Part shown: in pieces, positions 25,430 to 35,110 of the stretch
Layout of the letters: every line of letters begins with the position of its first letter
Position numbering within the stretch: position 1 is the first letter of the stretch
Assembly (NCBI GenBank): GCA_958296005.1
Contig: CATQHQ010000001.1
Location: 1,008,134 to 1,072,133, forward strand
Direction: 5' to 3'
DNA: 64,000 nt
From: Longimicrobiales bacterium
GTDB taxonomy: Bacteria; Gemmatimonadota; Gemmatimonadetes; Longimicrobiales; Gaopeijiaceae
Program-made: the position numbers and the translations under genes
Notes under the pieces: generated by a model
Seen by the model: the letters and a program-made list of their open reading frames with translations, nothing else
Database searches by the model: none
Told to the model about the DNA's origin: nothing

Positions 25430-28209
25430 CCCGCCGTCTCGCTTCGCGTCTTTGCCTGGTCGTACCACATGAGTAGCCGCAGGTCTTCCCGTAGAACCTT
25501 CTCGGGAATCTTCTCCGCGACCTCCAGGATCGTGTCGTACTCGCCGTGACCCCAGGCCCACCGGAAGCCCGCACGAACGGCCTCCAGCCGGAATTTGGCG
25601 AGTCGGCGCTGCGACGGCTGTCGATATATCTCGAACTCCCGTAGCAGCGCGCGCTCCCGGAGCTTCTCCAGGTCGGTGGCCTTGTTGGCGTCCGGGACGT
25701 ACCAGCGATCCCGGGCGCGCTCTCGCAGGTCGAGATCATCCTTGGACAGGTTCCGGGCCGTCTTGTAGTTGCTGGACAGATAGCCGTGAATCTGGCCGGG
25801 CACCTCCCCCTCGCCCTCGTAGCACAGAAAGTTCTGCTCCAGAAGCGTGGTGAGTTCCAGCATCTGTTCGTGCTTCTGCCAGCCGCCCAGCTCGCGCACG
25901 AAGTCGGGGTGGATCGCCTGGAACGTCCGTGGACGAGCCTTGAGCTGCAGCCGTAGCCACTCGATGGCGGATTTCTCGTCGATCACGAGGAGGGCCAGCT
26001 GCTCGACCCCTCGCACTGTCAGGCGCTTGCGGTCGTGCGCCACGACCTGCTCTGGAAGGAAGTACATGCCGTTTCGTACCGGAAACCGCTGCTTCAGTCC
26101 CTCGTAGAACTCGGCGGCCGAAAGAGGAATCGCCACGCCGCGCTGGACGTGGAACGCCACCATCCGGTCGAAGAGAAGGTAGTCCAACCGCTCGGCCACA
26201 ATCTCCGCCACGCCCTTCTTGGGTACGAACACCGGCAGGTTCTTGAGATGGTCGCGAACGAACGTCCACGCTCCTTCTTCGCTCCCGGCTTCCAGCTTGA
26301 AGCGGGCCTCTAGCTCGCGCGTCGGCTTGTAGGCCGAGATCACTAGGTCTTGCTTTACCGATCCGCTTGCCATGACCTGATTGTAGGAGCCGGACTGCTT
26401 GTCCAGCGTGCGAACGTCAGCCACGACGAAGCCGGCGGCGGACAAGCCCTCTTGAATCGCGTTCCACACGGCATTCTTGGAGTTGTGGAACACCACGGTC
26501 ATCCACCGCCCGGGCTTGAGGACCCTAGCGTACTCCACAAAGCACTGTCGCATGAGCGCCTGGTACTCGTCCAGCTGCTTACGTTGGGTGGCACTGACAA
26601 TCGCTTCCGATTTCCGGTTCGTGAAGACTCTGTGAAACGCCTCGTTGACGAAGTTGAGTTCAGCATACGCTAGATTGTTGCCGAATGGTGGGTCGGTGAA
26701 GATGTAGTCGATGGAATGCCGTGCCAATGGCATTGTAGCGCAATCTCCCGTTGACGTCATGGCATATCCGTCACGTGAAGGCATTGGAACAAATGCTTTC
26801 GGAAGTCGGCGTATGCGGCCCCCCAAGTTGTAGCGCGGAGAGGGTTCCGCCGTCTGAGACAGTTCCCTCAAGAGCCCGGGCATTTGTCGGTTGACTTGCG
26901 AAAAATGCGTTGCGCTGTAGCGATTCAGGACGGACATGCCAATAATCGCCTGCTCTGCCAAGAACAGAAGCATGTTGCGCAACCGCACATCTTCGCATGG
27001 AAGGACTCGGTGCCAGAGCAGGGCCAGTGCTTGTGTTGCACGAGGGAGAAACAAGTGATGCACGTATTGGAACGACGCGACCCCGGGGGACCAGTTGTCG
27101 CCCCACTTGGTGACGCTGTCGCCAACATGCATCATTCGATCTCTCGGAAACGCCAAGGGCAACTCCATGGTCTTGACTCGGGACAGAAGCTGTCGGTCGG
27201 CTCGACCCAGCCTCTTGTGATGCTTCTTGTTGTCCACGAGGTATTCGATCAGGGTTGGAACCCGCATAAAGCCGCGGACGGATCGGTCCAGAACCGGGTC
27301 GTGCCGCGTGACCCACATCTTATCAAGCCGTTTCTTCGTCAACGCCGCCCCGCACTCTGGACACGGGAACTCCTTCTTGATCTTCTTGGTGCGGGCGTCC
27401 ACGGCCTCCTTGCCGAATACCACCTCGCCTGCGCACTCCGGGCAGGATAACACCTCGCTCCACACAGTGTAGTTGATCTTGCCCTTCGTCTTGCCGTCCG
27501 TGTGGACGGTCTCGTACATCCAGCCGACTTCCTTCTCCACATCGTCCAACAGCTTCCGGGCGGCCGCGGCGAACTCTTCCACGTCGAACGGGATGTTGTA
27601 GTTGGCGGCGATGAACGTGGCCGCGGGCGACAGGTCGCCGAGGATAGCCCGCCTGGCACCCCACTTTGGCGGGTCGCGTCCTTGCTTTTTCCATTCGTCC
27701 GCTAGCTTCCGCCGGTACTCTTCCGGCGCTGTGCCGCACCACTGGGCTGCCACGCCGGTCATGCCGGATCCGCAGAAGCCGTCCAGCACGATGTCGCCGG
27801 GCTTCGTGTAGTGAAGGATCGACGGCATGATGGCCAAGTGGGGCACCTTGGTGTGGTAGCCGTGGGCCCGGTAAAGGGGGTTCGTCTTTCCGACGCTTAC
27901 GTCCACGGCGAAGGGCTCTCGGTGGTAGCCGTCGTCGGGGTCGTAGGGCTTGCCGTAGTACTCGACGAACTCGGCCAGGAACGGGTTGGGGCAGGCCGTG
28001 TAGTAGGGCGGGTCCGACATGCGCAGGATGTCTTCGTCTTCGCCCTTTGGGAAGTCGGGGCGCTTGCGCAGTTCCGGCAGGCTCGCCCGCAGCCGCGCCA
28101 AGAAGTGCTCCCGGCGGGCGCTGTCCGACTCGAAGGTCATCCCCAGGCACTCGACGGGCTTGGCGTCCGGTGCCTCCTTTGCCTCGGTCAGCCCAAGGGA
28201 ATCGGTCAC
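25426..28209 (-). CDS. pglX: BREX type 3 DNA methyltransferase PglX (PglXI type)
   Basis: A 927-residue adenine-specific-type methyltransferase. The SAM-binding motif I is VLDGFCGSGMTGVAA (about residues 140-155), the catalytic motif is TDPPFGNNLAY (about 510-520), and an additional SDPPYYTACPNPF sits near residue 65. Between them, two CPEC pairs (about 250 and 275) form a probable zinc ribbon. In BREX, PglX modifies host DNA to mark self and is needed for phage exclusion. It starts at GTG 28209, overlapping the small upstream ORF (GTGA). No frameshift is visible. The middle portion (about 26.3-27.2 kb) is AT-richer than both ends, so a recombined specificity segment is possible. Confidence 0.9.
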   Translation of the reverse strand: MTDSLGLTEAKEAPDAKPVECLGMTFESDSARREHFLARLRASLPELRKRPDFPKGEDEDILRMSDPPYYTACPNPFLAEFVEYYGKPYDPDDGYHREPFAVDVSVGKTNPLYRAHGYHTKVPHLAIMPSILHYTKPGDIVLDGFCGSGMTGVAAQWCGTAPEEYRRKLADEWKKQGRDPPKWGARRAILGDLSPAATFIAANYNIPFDVEEFAAAARKLLDDVEKEVGWMYETVHTDGKTKGKINYTVWSEVLSCPECAGEVVFGKEAVDARTKKIKKEFPCPECGAALTKKRLDKMWVTRHDPVLDRSVRGFMRVPTLIEYLVDNKKHHKRLGRADRQLLSRVKTMELPLAFPRDRMMHVGDSVTKWGDNWSPGVASFQYVHHLFLPRATQALALLWHRVLPCEDVRLRNMLLFLAEQAIIGMSVLNRYSATHFSQVNRQMPGLLRELSQTAEPSPRYNLGGRIRRLPKAFVPMPSRDGYAMTSTGDCATMPLARHSIDYIFTDPPFGNNLAYAELNFVNEAFHRVFTNRKSEAIVSATQRKQLDEYQALMRQCFVEYARVLKPGRWMTVVFHNSKNAVWNAIQEGLSAAGFVVADVRTLDKQSGSYNQVMASGSVKQDLVISAYKPTRELEARFKLEAGSEEGAWTFVRDHLKNLPVFVPKKGVAEIVAERLDYLLFDRMVAFHVQRGVAIPLSAAEFYEGLKQRFPVRNGMYFLPEQVVAHDRKRLTVRGVEQLALLVIDEKSAIEWLRLQLKARPRTFQAIHPDFVRELGGWQKHEQMLELTTLLEQNFLCYEGEGEVPGQIHGYLSSNYKTARNLSKDDLDLRERARDRWYVPDANKATDLEKLRERALLREFEIYRQPSQRRLAKFRLEAVRAGFRWAWGHGEYDTILEVAEKIPEKVLREDLRLLMWYDQAKTRSETAG

Positions 28210-28448
28210 TTAATTCTTTCCCTCACGTAGGCGAGGCCGGCCTCCGTCAGATCGGCCCGGATGCGAGGCAGGTTGCAGAGTCTAATGATGAGTTTCTGAT
28301 GATCTGTCAAGTTGGTCACTGCTGCAGTGACCAACCCCCCTTTGGGCCGAGGAGGTTGGTCACTGACCAACCCCTTGGCACCCAGCGGGGACTCCACGTC
28401 TCGCCCCTCGTGCGCTTGAAGCAGGTCGACCAGCTCGTCCTGGGTCAT
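28206..28448 (-). CDS. Small protein between brxC and pglX
   Basis: An 80-residue ORF that overlaps brxC at its start (ATGA) and pglX at its end (GTGA), so it is translated in line with the operon. The N-terminus [20 protein letters not shown] resembles the first helix of AlbA_2 domains, and the C-terminal half ([21 protein letters not shown]) resembles a winged-helix tail. It could be a small DNA-binding regulator or the remnant of a larger AlbA_2-type protein with its middle lost. Two perfect palindromes lie inside the coding sequence. I do not recognise the family. Confidence 0.55.
   Translation of the reverse strand: MTQDELVDLLQAHEGRDVESPLGAKGLVSDQPPRPKGGLVTAAVTNLTDHQKLIIRLCNLPRIRADLTEAGLAYVRERIK
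28311..28335. repeat. Perfect 25-bp palindrome inside the small BREX ORF
   Basis: GTTGGTCACTGC at 28311-28322 is followed by a single T and the exact reverse complement GCAGTGACCAAC at 28324-28335. It could be an operator or form an RNA hairpin in the operon transcript. Its arms are shared with the palindrome at 28354-28372. Confidence 0.9.
28354..28372. repeat. Perfect 19-bp palindrome, partner of the 28311 palindrome
   Basis: GGTTGGTCA (28354-28362), C, TGACCAACC (28364-28372). The core GTTGGTCACTG and TGACCAAC sequences recur from the first palindrome; the two centres are 40 bp apart, close to four helical turns. The arms could also pair with each other across the two elements in RNA. Confidence 0.9.
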
Positions 28449-31400
28449 CCGTCCTCCACCACGATCCTGACCTTGGCGGGGTCCTTGCCGCTGGTCTGCT
28501 CCTCCAAGTAGGCACCCAGCCGTTTCACCATTTCGGCAGGGGTCGCGGGTGCACCGCCGGGCGCCAGGGCGTCGCACAGGTCGATCCGCTTGACGGACAC
28601 CTTCTCAAGCCCGGAGAGCGCCTTTGCGATCGCGTCGACCAAGGCCCGCTCGGGGTCCTCCGGGAGCCGTCGACTCGCCAGGAACTGATCCACGTAAGCT
28701 TGGGCCGGTAGCTCCATCAACTCCAGGCTCTCTTGAGCGGCCGCGTCTGCCAAGTTGTCCAACAGCGCGCTGGTCCAACGCGCCAACATCTGGTCCGCTT
28801 CGTGATCCAGGGCGTCCAGCACGGCATCCATCGGGGGACCAGCGTCGTCCGCGCCCAGGCGAAAGCGGCAATGTTCGCATGTCGGCGCCACCTGCAACTC
28901 GCGTTCGGTGAGCACGGCGCAGGCGGTCAGCTCGTCAAGTCCGGCCTCGTACTCGGCTAGCTGCCGTCCGGGCAGGATGTCGATCGCGCACAGCTTGGCC
29001 AGCCCCTTGAGCCGGTGGCTTCCCCGCAGACGCTGCCTGCGCTGCTCGTCAGTCACGCCCAGCCGGTGCCTCGCGTGGGCGGCCATGTACATGCGCACGT
29101 ACTCGGCCTTAAGGTGGCCCATCTGCTGCGCCGCGTTACGCCGAAGCTCGTCGGAGCGGCGCGTCTCCGGGTCGGCGATACGATCCAGCAGGTCTTGCCG
29201 GACTTCTCGAACCCTCTCTGCCCACGCGTGCCCGGGTGGCAGGCCCATTGCGGCGGCCGCCAGGTAGGACGCGAGCGGCTCCAAATGGGACCGCAACGCG
29301 GTCAGCGCGTCGACCTCCGCCAAGCATTCCACGCCCGCGACGTGGGACTTCACTGCGTCGGCGTCGTGGCGAAAGCTCTTCAGCTTGCCCAGCGACGTGT
29401 ACACCCGGAGCGACTCCAGGAAAGTCTTCGCGCCGGCCATGCCCCGCTGCAACCGCTCAGCCTCCTCGTCCGCCAGCAGGGGAGCGCCCCAGAACGGAAA
29501 GCGCTCCTGAGCCAGATGCACGCTCTTGGCCAGCCGCACCACGACGTCTTCCAGCTTTTCCTGAAACCGCTGCACCGCCGCCTGCTGACCGTGCGTCACC
29601 TGCCGAGCGGTGCCCGGCGGCAGGCCGACCAGCTCGAAGAGTGCCGTCAGCGCTGGCAGGTTCCAATCCTTCGGAGCCTTGTAGTGCTTGAAGTCAGCCA
29701 GCTCCTTGACGGAGCGCGCCGCCAGCTTGGGGAGGCTCACGGCGTCGAACACGGCACCCGGCACGGACAGCACGAGGTGGCCGGAGTGCACTAACGCCGC
29801 CAGCACGACCACCACCCACTCCGGTTCAAGCCGCTGGCCGCTCGGGTCCATGTACTCCACGCCGCGGTCGTCCTTGATGATCTCGGCGCGGTTGACGACC
29901 TGCCCGTGTCCCTTCTGCTTCAGAAGGTCGAGCACGTGACGGGCGTAGGGCGAGGCCGACGGGTCGATGCGGTCGCCGTCGAAGAGCCCCAGCGCGTCCA
30001 GCACCGCGGTGGCCTGGACCGTGGACCGTTTGCCGGCGACGACCTGCACAGCGTCCCGCGCTGCCTGCTCCCGGCTCTTGTCCGTGACCAGCACCGAGAA
30101 GCGTGGGTACTGGGGTGCTTGGTCTTCAAAGTGAGGCGACAGGCAGTGGCCGACCACGGCGTTCACCCATCCCTTGAAGTCGAGAACCTCGTTGCTGCCA
30201 ATGCCCGCGACCCTCCGCGCCGACTTGGTCCAATCGACAAGTTTTTGGGTGCGGCCCCGGTAGGTTCCGTGGAAGGCGTTGATCTTCTGCTTGAGCAACC
30301 AGTCCACGATCTTCCGGAGAAAGACGTCTGCCTTCGCTCGATAGGCGTCCTTTGCGTATCCTGATGAAGTTGAGGCCAAGTCCACGGCGGCGGCGTAGCT
30401 CTTCAGCGCCAGGTCGAACTCCTGGTCGCGGTAGGCCAGGCGCACGAACATCTCGTCGGACTTGTTCTCGTCCTTAAACCTGGGTGGCTCGAAGGGCTGC
30501 AGGAAGTACAGATAAAAGTCGCGGGGCGGCACGGCCGTGGATCGCTCGTTTGGTGCCCCGAAGAACAAGTAGCCCCGCCTCGACGCCTTTCGGTCGGGCC
30601 ACATCAGCTCGTGCTCCCAAATCCGAAAGCCGGTCACGTACGTCTGGTCCGTGCACTCCATGATCCGGCGCAGCGCGTCGTAGTAGTACCGGTCCAGCTT
30701 GGAATGGTCCAACGTCTCTGCGCGAGCCTCAATCAAGGCGTCGAAGTCGTCGGTCTTCTTCAGGTCCAGATAGTACTGGCCGTTGTCCTGGTTGGACGAG
30801 ACGAACTGGCCGCTCACGGTCTTGTAGATCTCGCCAAGAACGAGTTCGACTTGGGTCAAGAGGTTGTCCGCCGGGTCGCCCCCCAGCTCCTCGACGCCGG
30901 GCTGGTGCAAGCAGAGGGCGTCGCGCATCTCCTTCGCCGTGGCGCCCATCTGCGAGTGGATGTCGCCCGTGGTCAGCCTGTGGACCGACAGCGCGTGAAT
31001 GATCTGCAGTGCCATCGGCATGTACTGCGGCCGTGTGTACGCCTGCTTGACCCGAGCCTCCAGCACTTCACTGCACTGAACGACTGCGCGAATGTCTGGC
31101 ACGGCCCGAAACGCCGGATTCTCCCGCAACGTGCTCCAGTAGCTGTCGTACGTGACCAGACCGGGCCGATCCCTGGGCACATCCTTGTCCAGCATCTCTT
31201 GCATGGCCATCGACAGAGTTCGCAGCACCTCGCGCTTCTCCGCCAGGGCCACCTGGTCGAACGTCTCGATGTAGGCGGGATGAACCGGGAACAGCCGAAC
31301 GTACTCGTCCATGCCTTCGTTCATGCGTTCGTAGAGCCTGGAGAAGCCTCCCAGGTGCTCGCGTATCCGGGCCTGCTGGTCCGCGGTCTTCCTAAGCAGG

Positions 31401-32173
31401 CGCTCGGCAACGACGAACTTCACGTCGCTCCTCGCGATGAGCACCTGTTCGAAGCGATCCTTGACCCGCCGGATGGCTTGGGACGCGAACGCCAGCGTCG
31501 GGCTGTCGAAGATTGCTTCCTGAACGCCGGCTAGGAAACGGAACCGAAGACCACGGCAGACCTCGCCCACCTCGCGCAAGAAGTTCAGGTCGTAGACCAG
31601 CTCCTGATCCTTCCTGGAGCGCAGGTAGTCCAACAGCTCGTCTACCACCAGCAACAGGCCGTGGTCGGGGAACGAGCCGTGAAACGCCGTCATCATCTCT
31701 TCGAAGCAGCGCTTGTTGTTGTGCACCTCGTCGGCCGGCGGGAATGCGTACTCGACTCCCATGGCACGCAAGTTCTTCTCCAGCATGGCCGCCACGATGT
31801 CCCGCAACGCCATCTGGGTGCCGCCGATCTCCACACGGATCACCTTGAAGCGACCGGCGATCGTTGCGGCAGCCTTGGCCACACCGGGGTGCGTCAAGTG
31901 CGCGGCCAGCCCGCCGTGCTCCGCAATCCCAGCCAGCACCGACATCAAGTGCGACTTCCCGGTGCCGTAGTTGCCGACGACCAAGAGGCCCCTGTTGTCG
32001 GCGGGCTGGTCGTATTGAAGCTGAGGGATCACCAACTTCGACAGCTTCTCCGCCATGGCCTCCGAGACCACGTAAGACTCGACCAGCCGACGGGCTTGGT
32101 CTTCCTCTGCCGACCTTCGGAGTTGAACCACGGACTCGATCGGGTCGAACTGGATCAGGTCGCGGTACTTCAT
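28445..32173 (-). CDS. brxC: BREX type 3 BrxC-like P-loop ATPase (DUF6079 family)
   Basis: A 1242-residue ATPase. Near the N-terminus [19 protein letters not shown] leads into Walker [18 protein letters not shown] (about residues 68-85) and Walker [16 protein letters not shown] (about 175-190). The long remainder is helical, with a C-terminal CEHC..R pair that may bind zinc. BrxC is the large AAA+-like ATPase present in all BREX types; in type 3 it is this DUF6079-like form. The ATG at 32173 follows brxF by 28 bp with an AGGAAG ribosome-binding site, and its stop overlaps the next ORF. It is intact and G+C-rich compared with the reverse transcriptase cassette. Confidence 0.9.
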   Translation of the reverse strand: MKYRDLIQFDPIESVVQLRRSAEEDQARRLVESYVVSEAMAEKLSKLVIPQLQYDQPADNRGLLVVGNYGTGKSHLMSVLAGIAEHGGLAAHLTHPGVAKAAATIAGRFKVIRVEIGGTQMALRDIVAAMLEKNLRAMGVEYAFPPADEVHNNKRCFEEMMTAFHGSFPDHGLLLVVDELLDYLRSRKDQELVYDLNFLREVGEVCRGLRFRFLAGVQEAIFDSPTLAFASQAIRRVKDRFEQVLIARSDVKFVVAERLLRKTADQQARIREHLGGFSRLYERMNEGMDEYVRLFPVHPAYIETFDQVALAEKREVLRTLSMAMQEMLDKDVPRDRPGLVTYDSYWSTLRENPAFRAVPDIRAVVQCSEVLEARVKQAYTRPQYMPMALQIIHALSVHRLTTGDIHSQMGATAKEMRDALCLHQPGVEELGGDPADNLLTQVELVLGEIYKTVSGQFVSSNQDNGQYYLDLKKTDDFDALIEARAETLDHSKLDRYYYDALRRIMECTDQTYVTGFRIWEHELMWPDRKASRRGYLFFGAPNERSTAVPPRDFYLYFLQPFEPPRFKDENKSDEMFVRLAYRDQEFDLALKSYAAAVDLASTSSGYAKDAYRAKADVFLRKIVDWLLKQKINAFHGTYRGRTQKLVDWTKSARRVAGIGSNEVLDFKGWVNAVVGHCLSPHFEDQAPQYPRFSVLVTDKSREQAARDAVQVVAGKRSTVQATAVLDALGLFDGDRIDPSASPYARHVLDLLKQKGHGQVVNRAEIIKDDRGVEYMDPSGQRLEPEWVVVVLAALVHSGHLVLSVPGAVFDAVSLPKLAARSVKELADFKHYKAPKDWNLPALTALFELVGLPPGTARQVTHGQQAAVQRFQEKLEDVVVRLAKSVHLAQERFPFWGAPLLADEEAERLQRGMAGAKTFLESLRVYTSLGKLKSFRHDADAVKSHVAGVECLAEVDALTALRSHLEPLASYLAAAAMGLPPGHAWAERVREVRQDLLDRIADPETRRSDELRRNAAQQMGHLKAEYVRMYMAAHARHRLGVTDEQRRQRLRGSHRLKGLAKLCAIDILPGRQLAEYEAGLDELTACAVLTERELQVAPTCEHCRFRLGADDAGPPMDAVLDALDHEADQMLARWTSALLDNLADAAAQESLELMELPAQAYVDQFLASRRLPEDPERALVDAIAKALSGLEKVSVKRIDLCDALAPGGAPATPAEMVKRLGAYLEEQTSGKDPAKVRIVVEDG

Positions 32174-32201
32174 TTCGATCGGACTTCCTCGCGGGCAGAG
32201 G

Positions 32202-32756
32202 TCAAGTGGCGCGAGAGCCTGGATCGACGGCGCTCGCTCCCATGTGGTTCGCGCCGGCCTGCACGACCTGCAAGTCTGCGACCGGATCGCTACGGTGCTC
32301 CGGGTGGCCCGGCACCGCGTAGGTCAGCTGGCCTCCGGCGACCGCGCCGGGCCAAGCGGCCACGATAACCCTGCCGCGCCTGCCGCGCGACAGTCTCTTG
32401 AGCAAGACCAGCGGGTCCCCCTTGAGCACCGGATCAAACACGATCTCGATGTTGTCCAGCAAGACGATGCCGATGGGCTTGGCGGCGACCGGGTTCTCCT
32501 CGTCCGTCTCGGCTTGCCTCACGATATCGTCCAGCAACTCGGCCAGATGAACCGCCCTCTCGCGTTCCGTCAGCTCCAGCATCCGGCGAGCCAGCTCGAG
32601 GCTCACGTTGACCAGCGGAGCACCCGTGCGATCCCGAACCGTCCGCAGCGCCGAGGTCTTGCCCGACCCGCGCGGGCCTACGACGAGCACCAGCGGATGG
32701 TAGATCGACGCGGCTTCCTGGGCCCGGCACTGGATCTGGTCGGCAAGGGATTCCAT
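32202..32756 (-). CDS. brxF: BREX type 3 BrxF, small P-loop NTPase
   Basis: A 184-residue ATPase with Walker [17 protein letters not shown] (about residues 24-40) and a Walker B-like strand [13 protein letters not shown] (about 95-107). BrxF is the first gene of type 3 BREX operons and occurs only in that type. The ATG at 32756 is chosen because sequence upstream in the same frame is proline/arginine-rich and not protein-like. There is no Shine-Dalgarno immediately upstream, and an AT-rich TATATT begins nine bases before the ATG, so the message may be leaderless or have a very short leader. It is the first gene of the operon that runs left to the AlbA_2 protein. Confidence 0.85.
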   Translation of the reverse strand: MESLADQIQCRAQEAASIYHPLVLVVGPRGSGKTSALRTVRDRTGAPLVNVSLELARRMLELTERERAVHLAELLDDIVRQAETDEENPVAAKPIGIVLLDNIEIVFDPVLKGDPLVLLKRLSRGRRGRVIVAAWPGAVAGGQLTYAVPGHPEHRSDPVADLQVVQAGANHMGASAVDPGSRAT

Positions 32757-33128
32757 TTCGCTAGAATATACACGTGACCTGTCGATCCTAACGAGCGGCG
32801 GGACCGGGGCGGGTGCGACGGGTGGGGGCCGCCCCCGTCGATGATCCCGCGATGACTCGCCTCCCCGATCTTTCCGGCTTGGGATTCGCCCAGGGGGAAC
32901 CAACGGGAGAACAGCCTAGCGTCTACCACCGCGCCGGGGTTGCCAAGACCGCCGGCGGTCCCCAACCTCCCACGACGGCCAGATACGAACCCCCGGCCTT
33001 GGCCGCCTGCTCACTAGGTACCGTCTTCGCCCTTGATACCAAGGTCGGCCACAGTCCACCAACTCGGGGCAGGTCCAGGTTAAGTTTCTGGCCAAGTTCC
33101 CGAAAAATCGGCTCCAAGGAGGAGATCG
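32757..33128. other. Divergent intergenic region between brxF and hicB
   Basis: These 372 bp carry no convincing ORF on either strand. They must hold the promoters of the BREX operon (leftward) and of hicBA (rightward). On the minus strand TATATT at 32770-32765 is preceded by a weak TTAGGA at 32791-32786 with only 15 bp between. A CACGTG hexamer lies next to it. On the plus strand an AAGGAGGAGA ribosome-binding site precedes hicB. I saw no strong operator repeat. Confidence 0.5.
32765..32791 (-). promoter_or_regulatory. Weak candidate promoter of the BREX operon
   Basis: Read on the minus strand: TTAGGA, 15 bp, TATATT, then the brxF ATG after eight more bases. The -10 is good, while the -35 and the spacing are poor, so this is only a candidate. 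The start site would make brxF leaderless. Confidence 0.25.
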
Positions 33129-33350
33129 GTGACCAAGACAGTGACCGCGATCATTGAGCGCGAGGGCAACCTGTACGTCGCGACGTGTCCCCAGTTCGAC
33201 GTGGTTACGCAGGGTAGCACCATCCAGGAAGCGCGCGACAACCTAAAGGAAGCCGTCGAGTTGTTTCTGGAATACGCGTCGCCAGCCGAGCAGGCGGAGA
33301 GGTACCGCCCGGAGTTCTACATTACTGACGTGGAAGTCGCGGTTGGGTAG
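33129..33350 (+). CDS. hicB: HicB-family antitoxin
   Basis: A 73-residue HicB N-terminal-type domain (partial RNase H fold) that neutralises HicA. The signature runs MTKTVTAIIEREGNLYVATC, then TQGSTIQEARDNLKEAVELF and a short LEY tail. It lacks an added C-terminal DNA-binding domain, so autoregulation would need another factor. The GTG start at 33129 has a strong AAGGAGGAG ribosome-binding site. It overlaps hicA by eight bases, and antitoxin precedes toxin. It lies beside the BREX operon in divergent orientation. Confidence 0.92.
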   Translation: MTKTVTAIIEREGNLYVATCPQFDVVTQGSTIQEARDNLKEAVELFLEYASPAEQAERYRPEFYITDVEVAVG

Positions 33351-33573
33351 GCTCGGTGTCCATTCCGCGCAAGATGTCTGCCGAGTTCTTCGACACCGAG
33401 GATTCACGGAAGTGCGGCGTCGCGGCAGTCACATTGTCATGCGGCGCCAAGAAGGCGACAGTACTACCACAGTCGTAGTCCCAGACCATCGTGAGATTGC
33501 CCGGGGAACGCTACGCGCGATCATTCGTCACGCAGGACTGGCACGACAAGACTTCGAGCGCCTAGTCAAGTAA
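33343..33573 (+). CDS. hicA: HicA-family mRNA interferase toxin
   Basis: A 76-residue double-stranded-RNA-binding-like toxin that cleaves mRNA or blocks translation when free of HicB. The GFTEVRRRGSHIVMRR segment contains the conserved GSH with the catalytic histidine, and VVVPDHREIARGTLRAIIR is the typical C-terminal half. The TTG start at 33343 gives a full-length protein and overlaps the hicB stop. It ends four bases before the convergent stop of the next gene. Confidence 0.92.
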   Translation: MGRLGVHSAQDVCRVLRHRGFTEVRRRGSHIVMRRQEGDSTTTVVVPDHREIARGTLRAIIRHAGLARQDFERLVK

Positions 33574-33577
33574 TCTG

Positions 33578-35080
33578 TCATCGCGCCGGCTCCTGTAGCC
33601 GCTCCAATTCCTTCTGGAAACGCTCCTCCGACGGCAGTAGCTCGATGGCCTGCTGGTAGGCATCCTCGACTTCGCGCCGGGGCGTGCGGAGCCAGTTGAG
33701 GGTGCGGGCCAGTTCCCGCCAGGCCCAGGCGTGTCGGGCCGGGGAGGCATCCAGCTGAAGCACGCGCTCCAGCAGGGCCCGTGCCTGGGAGAGGAAATGC
33801 CGGTTGGAATCGGCGAGACCTTCGCGGTGAGCCTCCACGGCCAGCCATAGCTTGGTCTGCGCGAACTCCAGCAAGGCGCGGGGGTCGGCGTACACGGCGT
33901 CGCCGGCGCACTCGAAATAACGGTGCGCCAACTTCGAATCGCGCGCTCGGCGAGACACTATGGCCGCGTCGATGGCGTCTCGGACAGACGGTGCCGCATC
34001 GCTTCGCTTGAGGACTTGGCGCGCTCGCTCTGAGTCGCCACTCGCCACCAAGACCTCCGCCAGCGAGTTGGCGACACGGGCTACCGCGACCGCCGGGCCC
34101 TGGGCCTCGAATGCCTGGAAGACCTCTTCGGCTTGGGCCGTCTCGCCCGCCTTGGCGTAAGCCCTGATCAACTCGACGGCGAGGACGCCGGACGCCTGGT
34201 TGCCGTGCCATGCCGATTCAATGCGGCTGAACGCCTCGTCTTCGTCCCCTAGCGCCCGCAGGTACGCAGCGTCTCGCAAGGCCGACAGCGCCACATATTC
34301 TGGGTGGGCGGGCAATGTTACTCGAAAGTAGGTTCGCGCCTCGTCGAAATCGAACCGTGGCAAGGGCGACCCGTTGGCCTCCATGGCCTTGTATATCTTT
34401 CCGAGCCCGGACATCCGCATCTCCGGGTGTCTTAGCCCCTTCAGGAGTTCCCCGATCCGGCGGTTTCGGACGGGGGCTCCCTTGAGCGTGGCCCCAGGCT
34501 CGAAGTGCTTCTGCTTGACGCCGGACACTGGACCGGGATAGCTGATGACCTCAACCCTATCCGGGAAGAGGTACACCTTCGTGGGGTCTGGATGCGGCAC
34601 GTCGTAGCTTCGGTGATACAAGGCGTTGACCAAAGTCTCTTGAAGCGCCTGCACCGGGTAGCTGGCCCACCCCCGAATCTGGCTTCGGTGCTCCCTTTTC
34701 TGGAGGTGGTTCACCGAACGGTTCTTCAGATAGGTCATGCAGTCGCGGTACTGGTCCAAGAGGCCCCCGGTGAAGACCCGCTCCTCCTGCACATCGCCGC
34801 CGCGGTCGGCAGCGAACTGGACTACTTCGATCTTGGCACCGCGGAACCACGTCGCCGGATTCGCCGAAAAGAAGAGGAGCCCAGCGTTGCGAGGTACTTC
34901 GTGGTCGTCCACCTTCGTCGTGAGCAGCATAACGCGATAGATGTTCTCGGCCTTGGGCTCGTCCAAGAGTCCGCTCTTCACGTCGCGAAGGAACTCGCGG
35001 ACCTTCCCTTCGCGCATGTCCTTGATGCGGGTGCCGACGGCTGGGCGGTCCTCCCACGGCACCCGAGTAGTGGTCTTCAT
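33578..35080 (-). CDS. AlbA_2/GHKL-type ATPase relative lacking its N-terminal domain, with TPR-like tail
   Basis: A 500-residue frame from ATG 35080 (a GTG at 35107 is also possible). It begins at PWEDRPAVG, a point that in relatives such as the 16.9 kb gene falls after the AlbA_2 nucleic-acid-binding domain. The GHKL-like motif LQETLVNALYHRSYDV (about residues 155-170) and a winged-helix-like GLGKIYKAMEANG follow. The last ~230 residues are helical repeats resembling TPRs (DAAYLRALGDEDEAFSRIE and similar). Directly upstream is the 3' end of the HNH gene, 30 bp away, so the missing domain is not present in another frame. It is probably 5'-truncated by recombination, although a natural short form is possible. 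Confidence 0.6.
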   Translation of the reverse strand: MKTTTRVPWEDRPAVGTRIKDMREGKVREFLRDVKSGLLDEPKAENIYRVMLLTTKVDDHEVPRNAGLLFFSANPATWFRGAKIEVVQFAADRGGDVQEERVFTGGLLDQYRDCMTYLKNRSVNHLQKREHRSQIRGWASYPVQALQETLVNALYHRSYDVPHPDPTKVYLFPDRVEVISYPGPVSGVKQKHFEPGATLKGAPVRNRRIGELLKGLRHPEMRMSGLGKIYKAMEANGSPLPRFDFDEARTYFRVTLPAHPEYVALSALRDAAYLRALGDEDEAFSRIESAWHGNQASGVLAVELIRAYAKAGETAQAEEVFQAFEAQGPAVAVARVANSLAEVLVASGDSERARQVLKRSDAAPSVRDAIDAAIVSRRARDSKLAHRYFECAGDAVYADPRALLEFAQTKLWLAVEAHREGLADSNRHFLSQARALLERVLQLDASPARHAWAWRELARTLNWLRTPRREVEDAYQQAIELLPSEERFQKELERLQEPAR

Positions 35081-35110
35081 GACGGGGTGTCGGTCGCCCT
35101 GGCCCACGGC

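Noticed and set aside
22760..25561. Group II intron or retron as explanation for the reverse transcriptase
   Set aside because: No maturase/HNH domain, no intron boundaries interrupting a gene, and no upstream space for an msr-msd RNA because the gene overlaps pglX.
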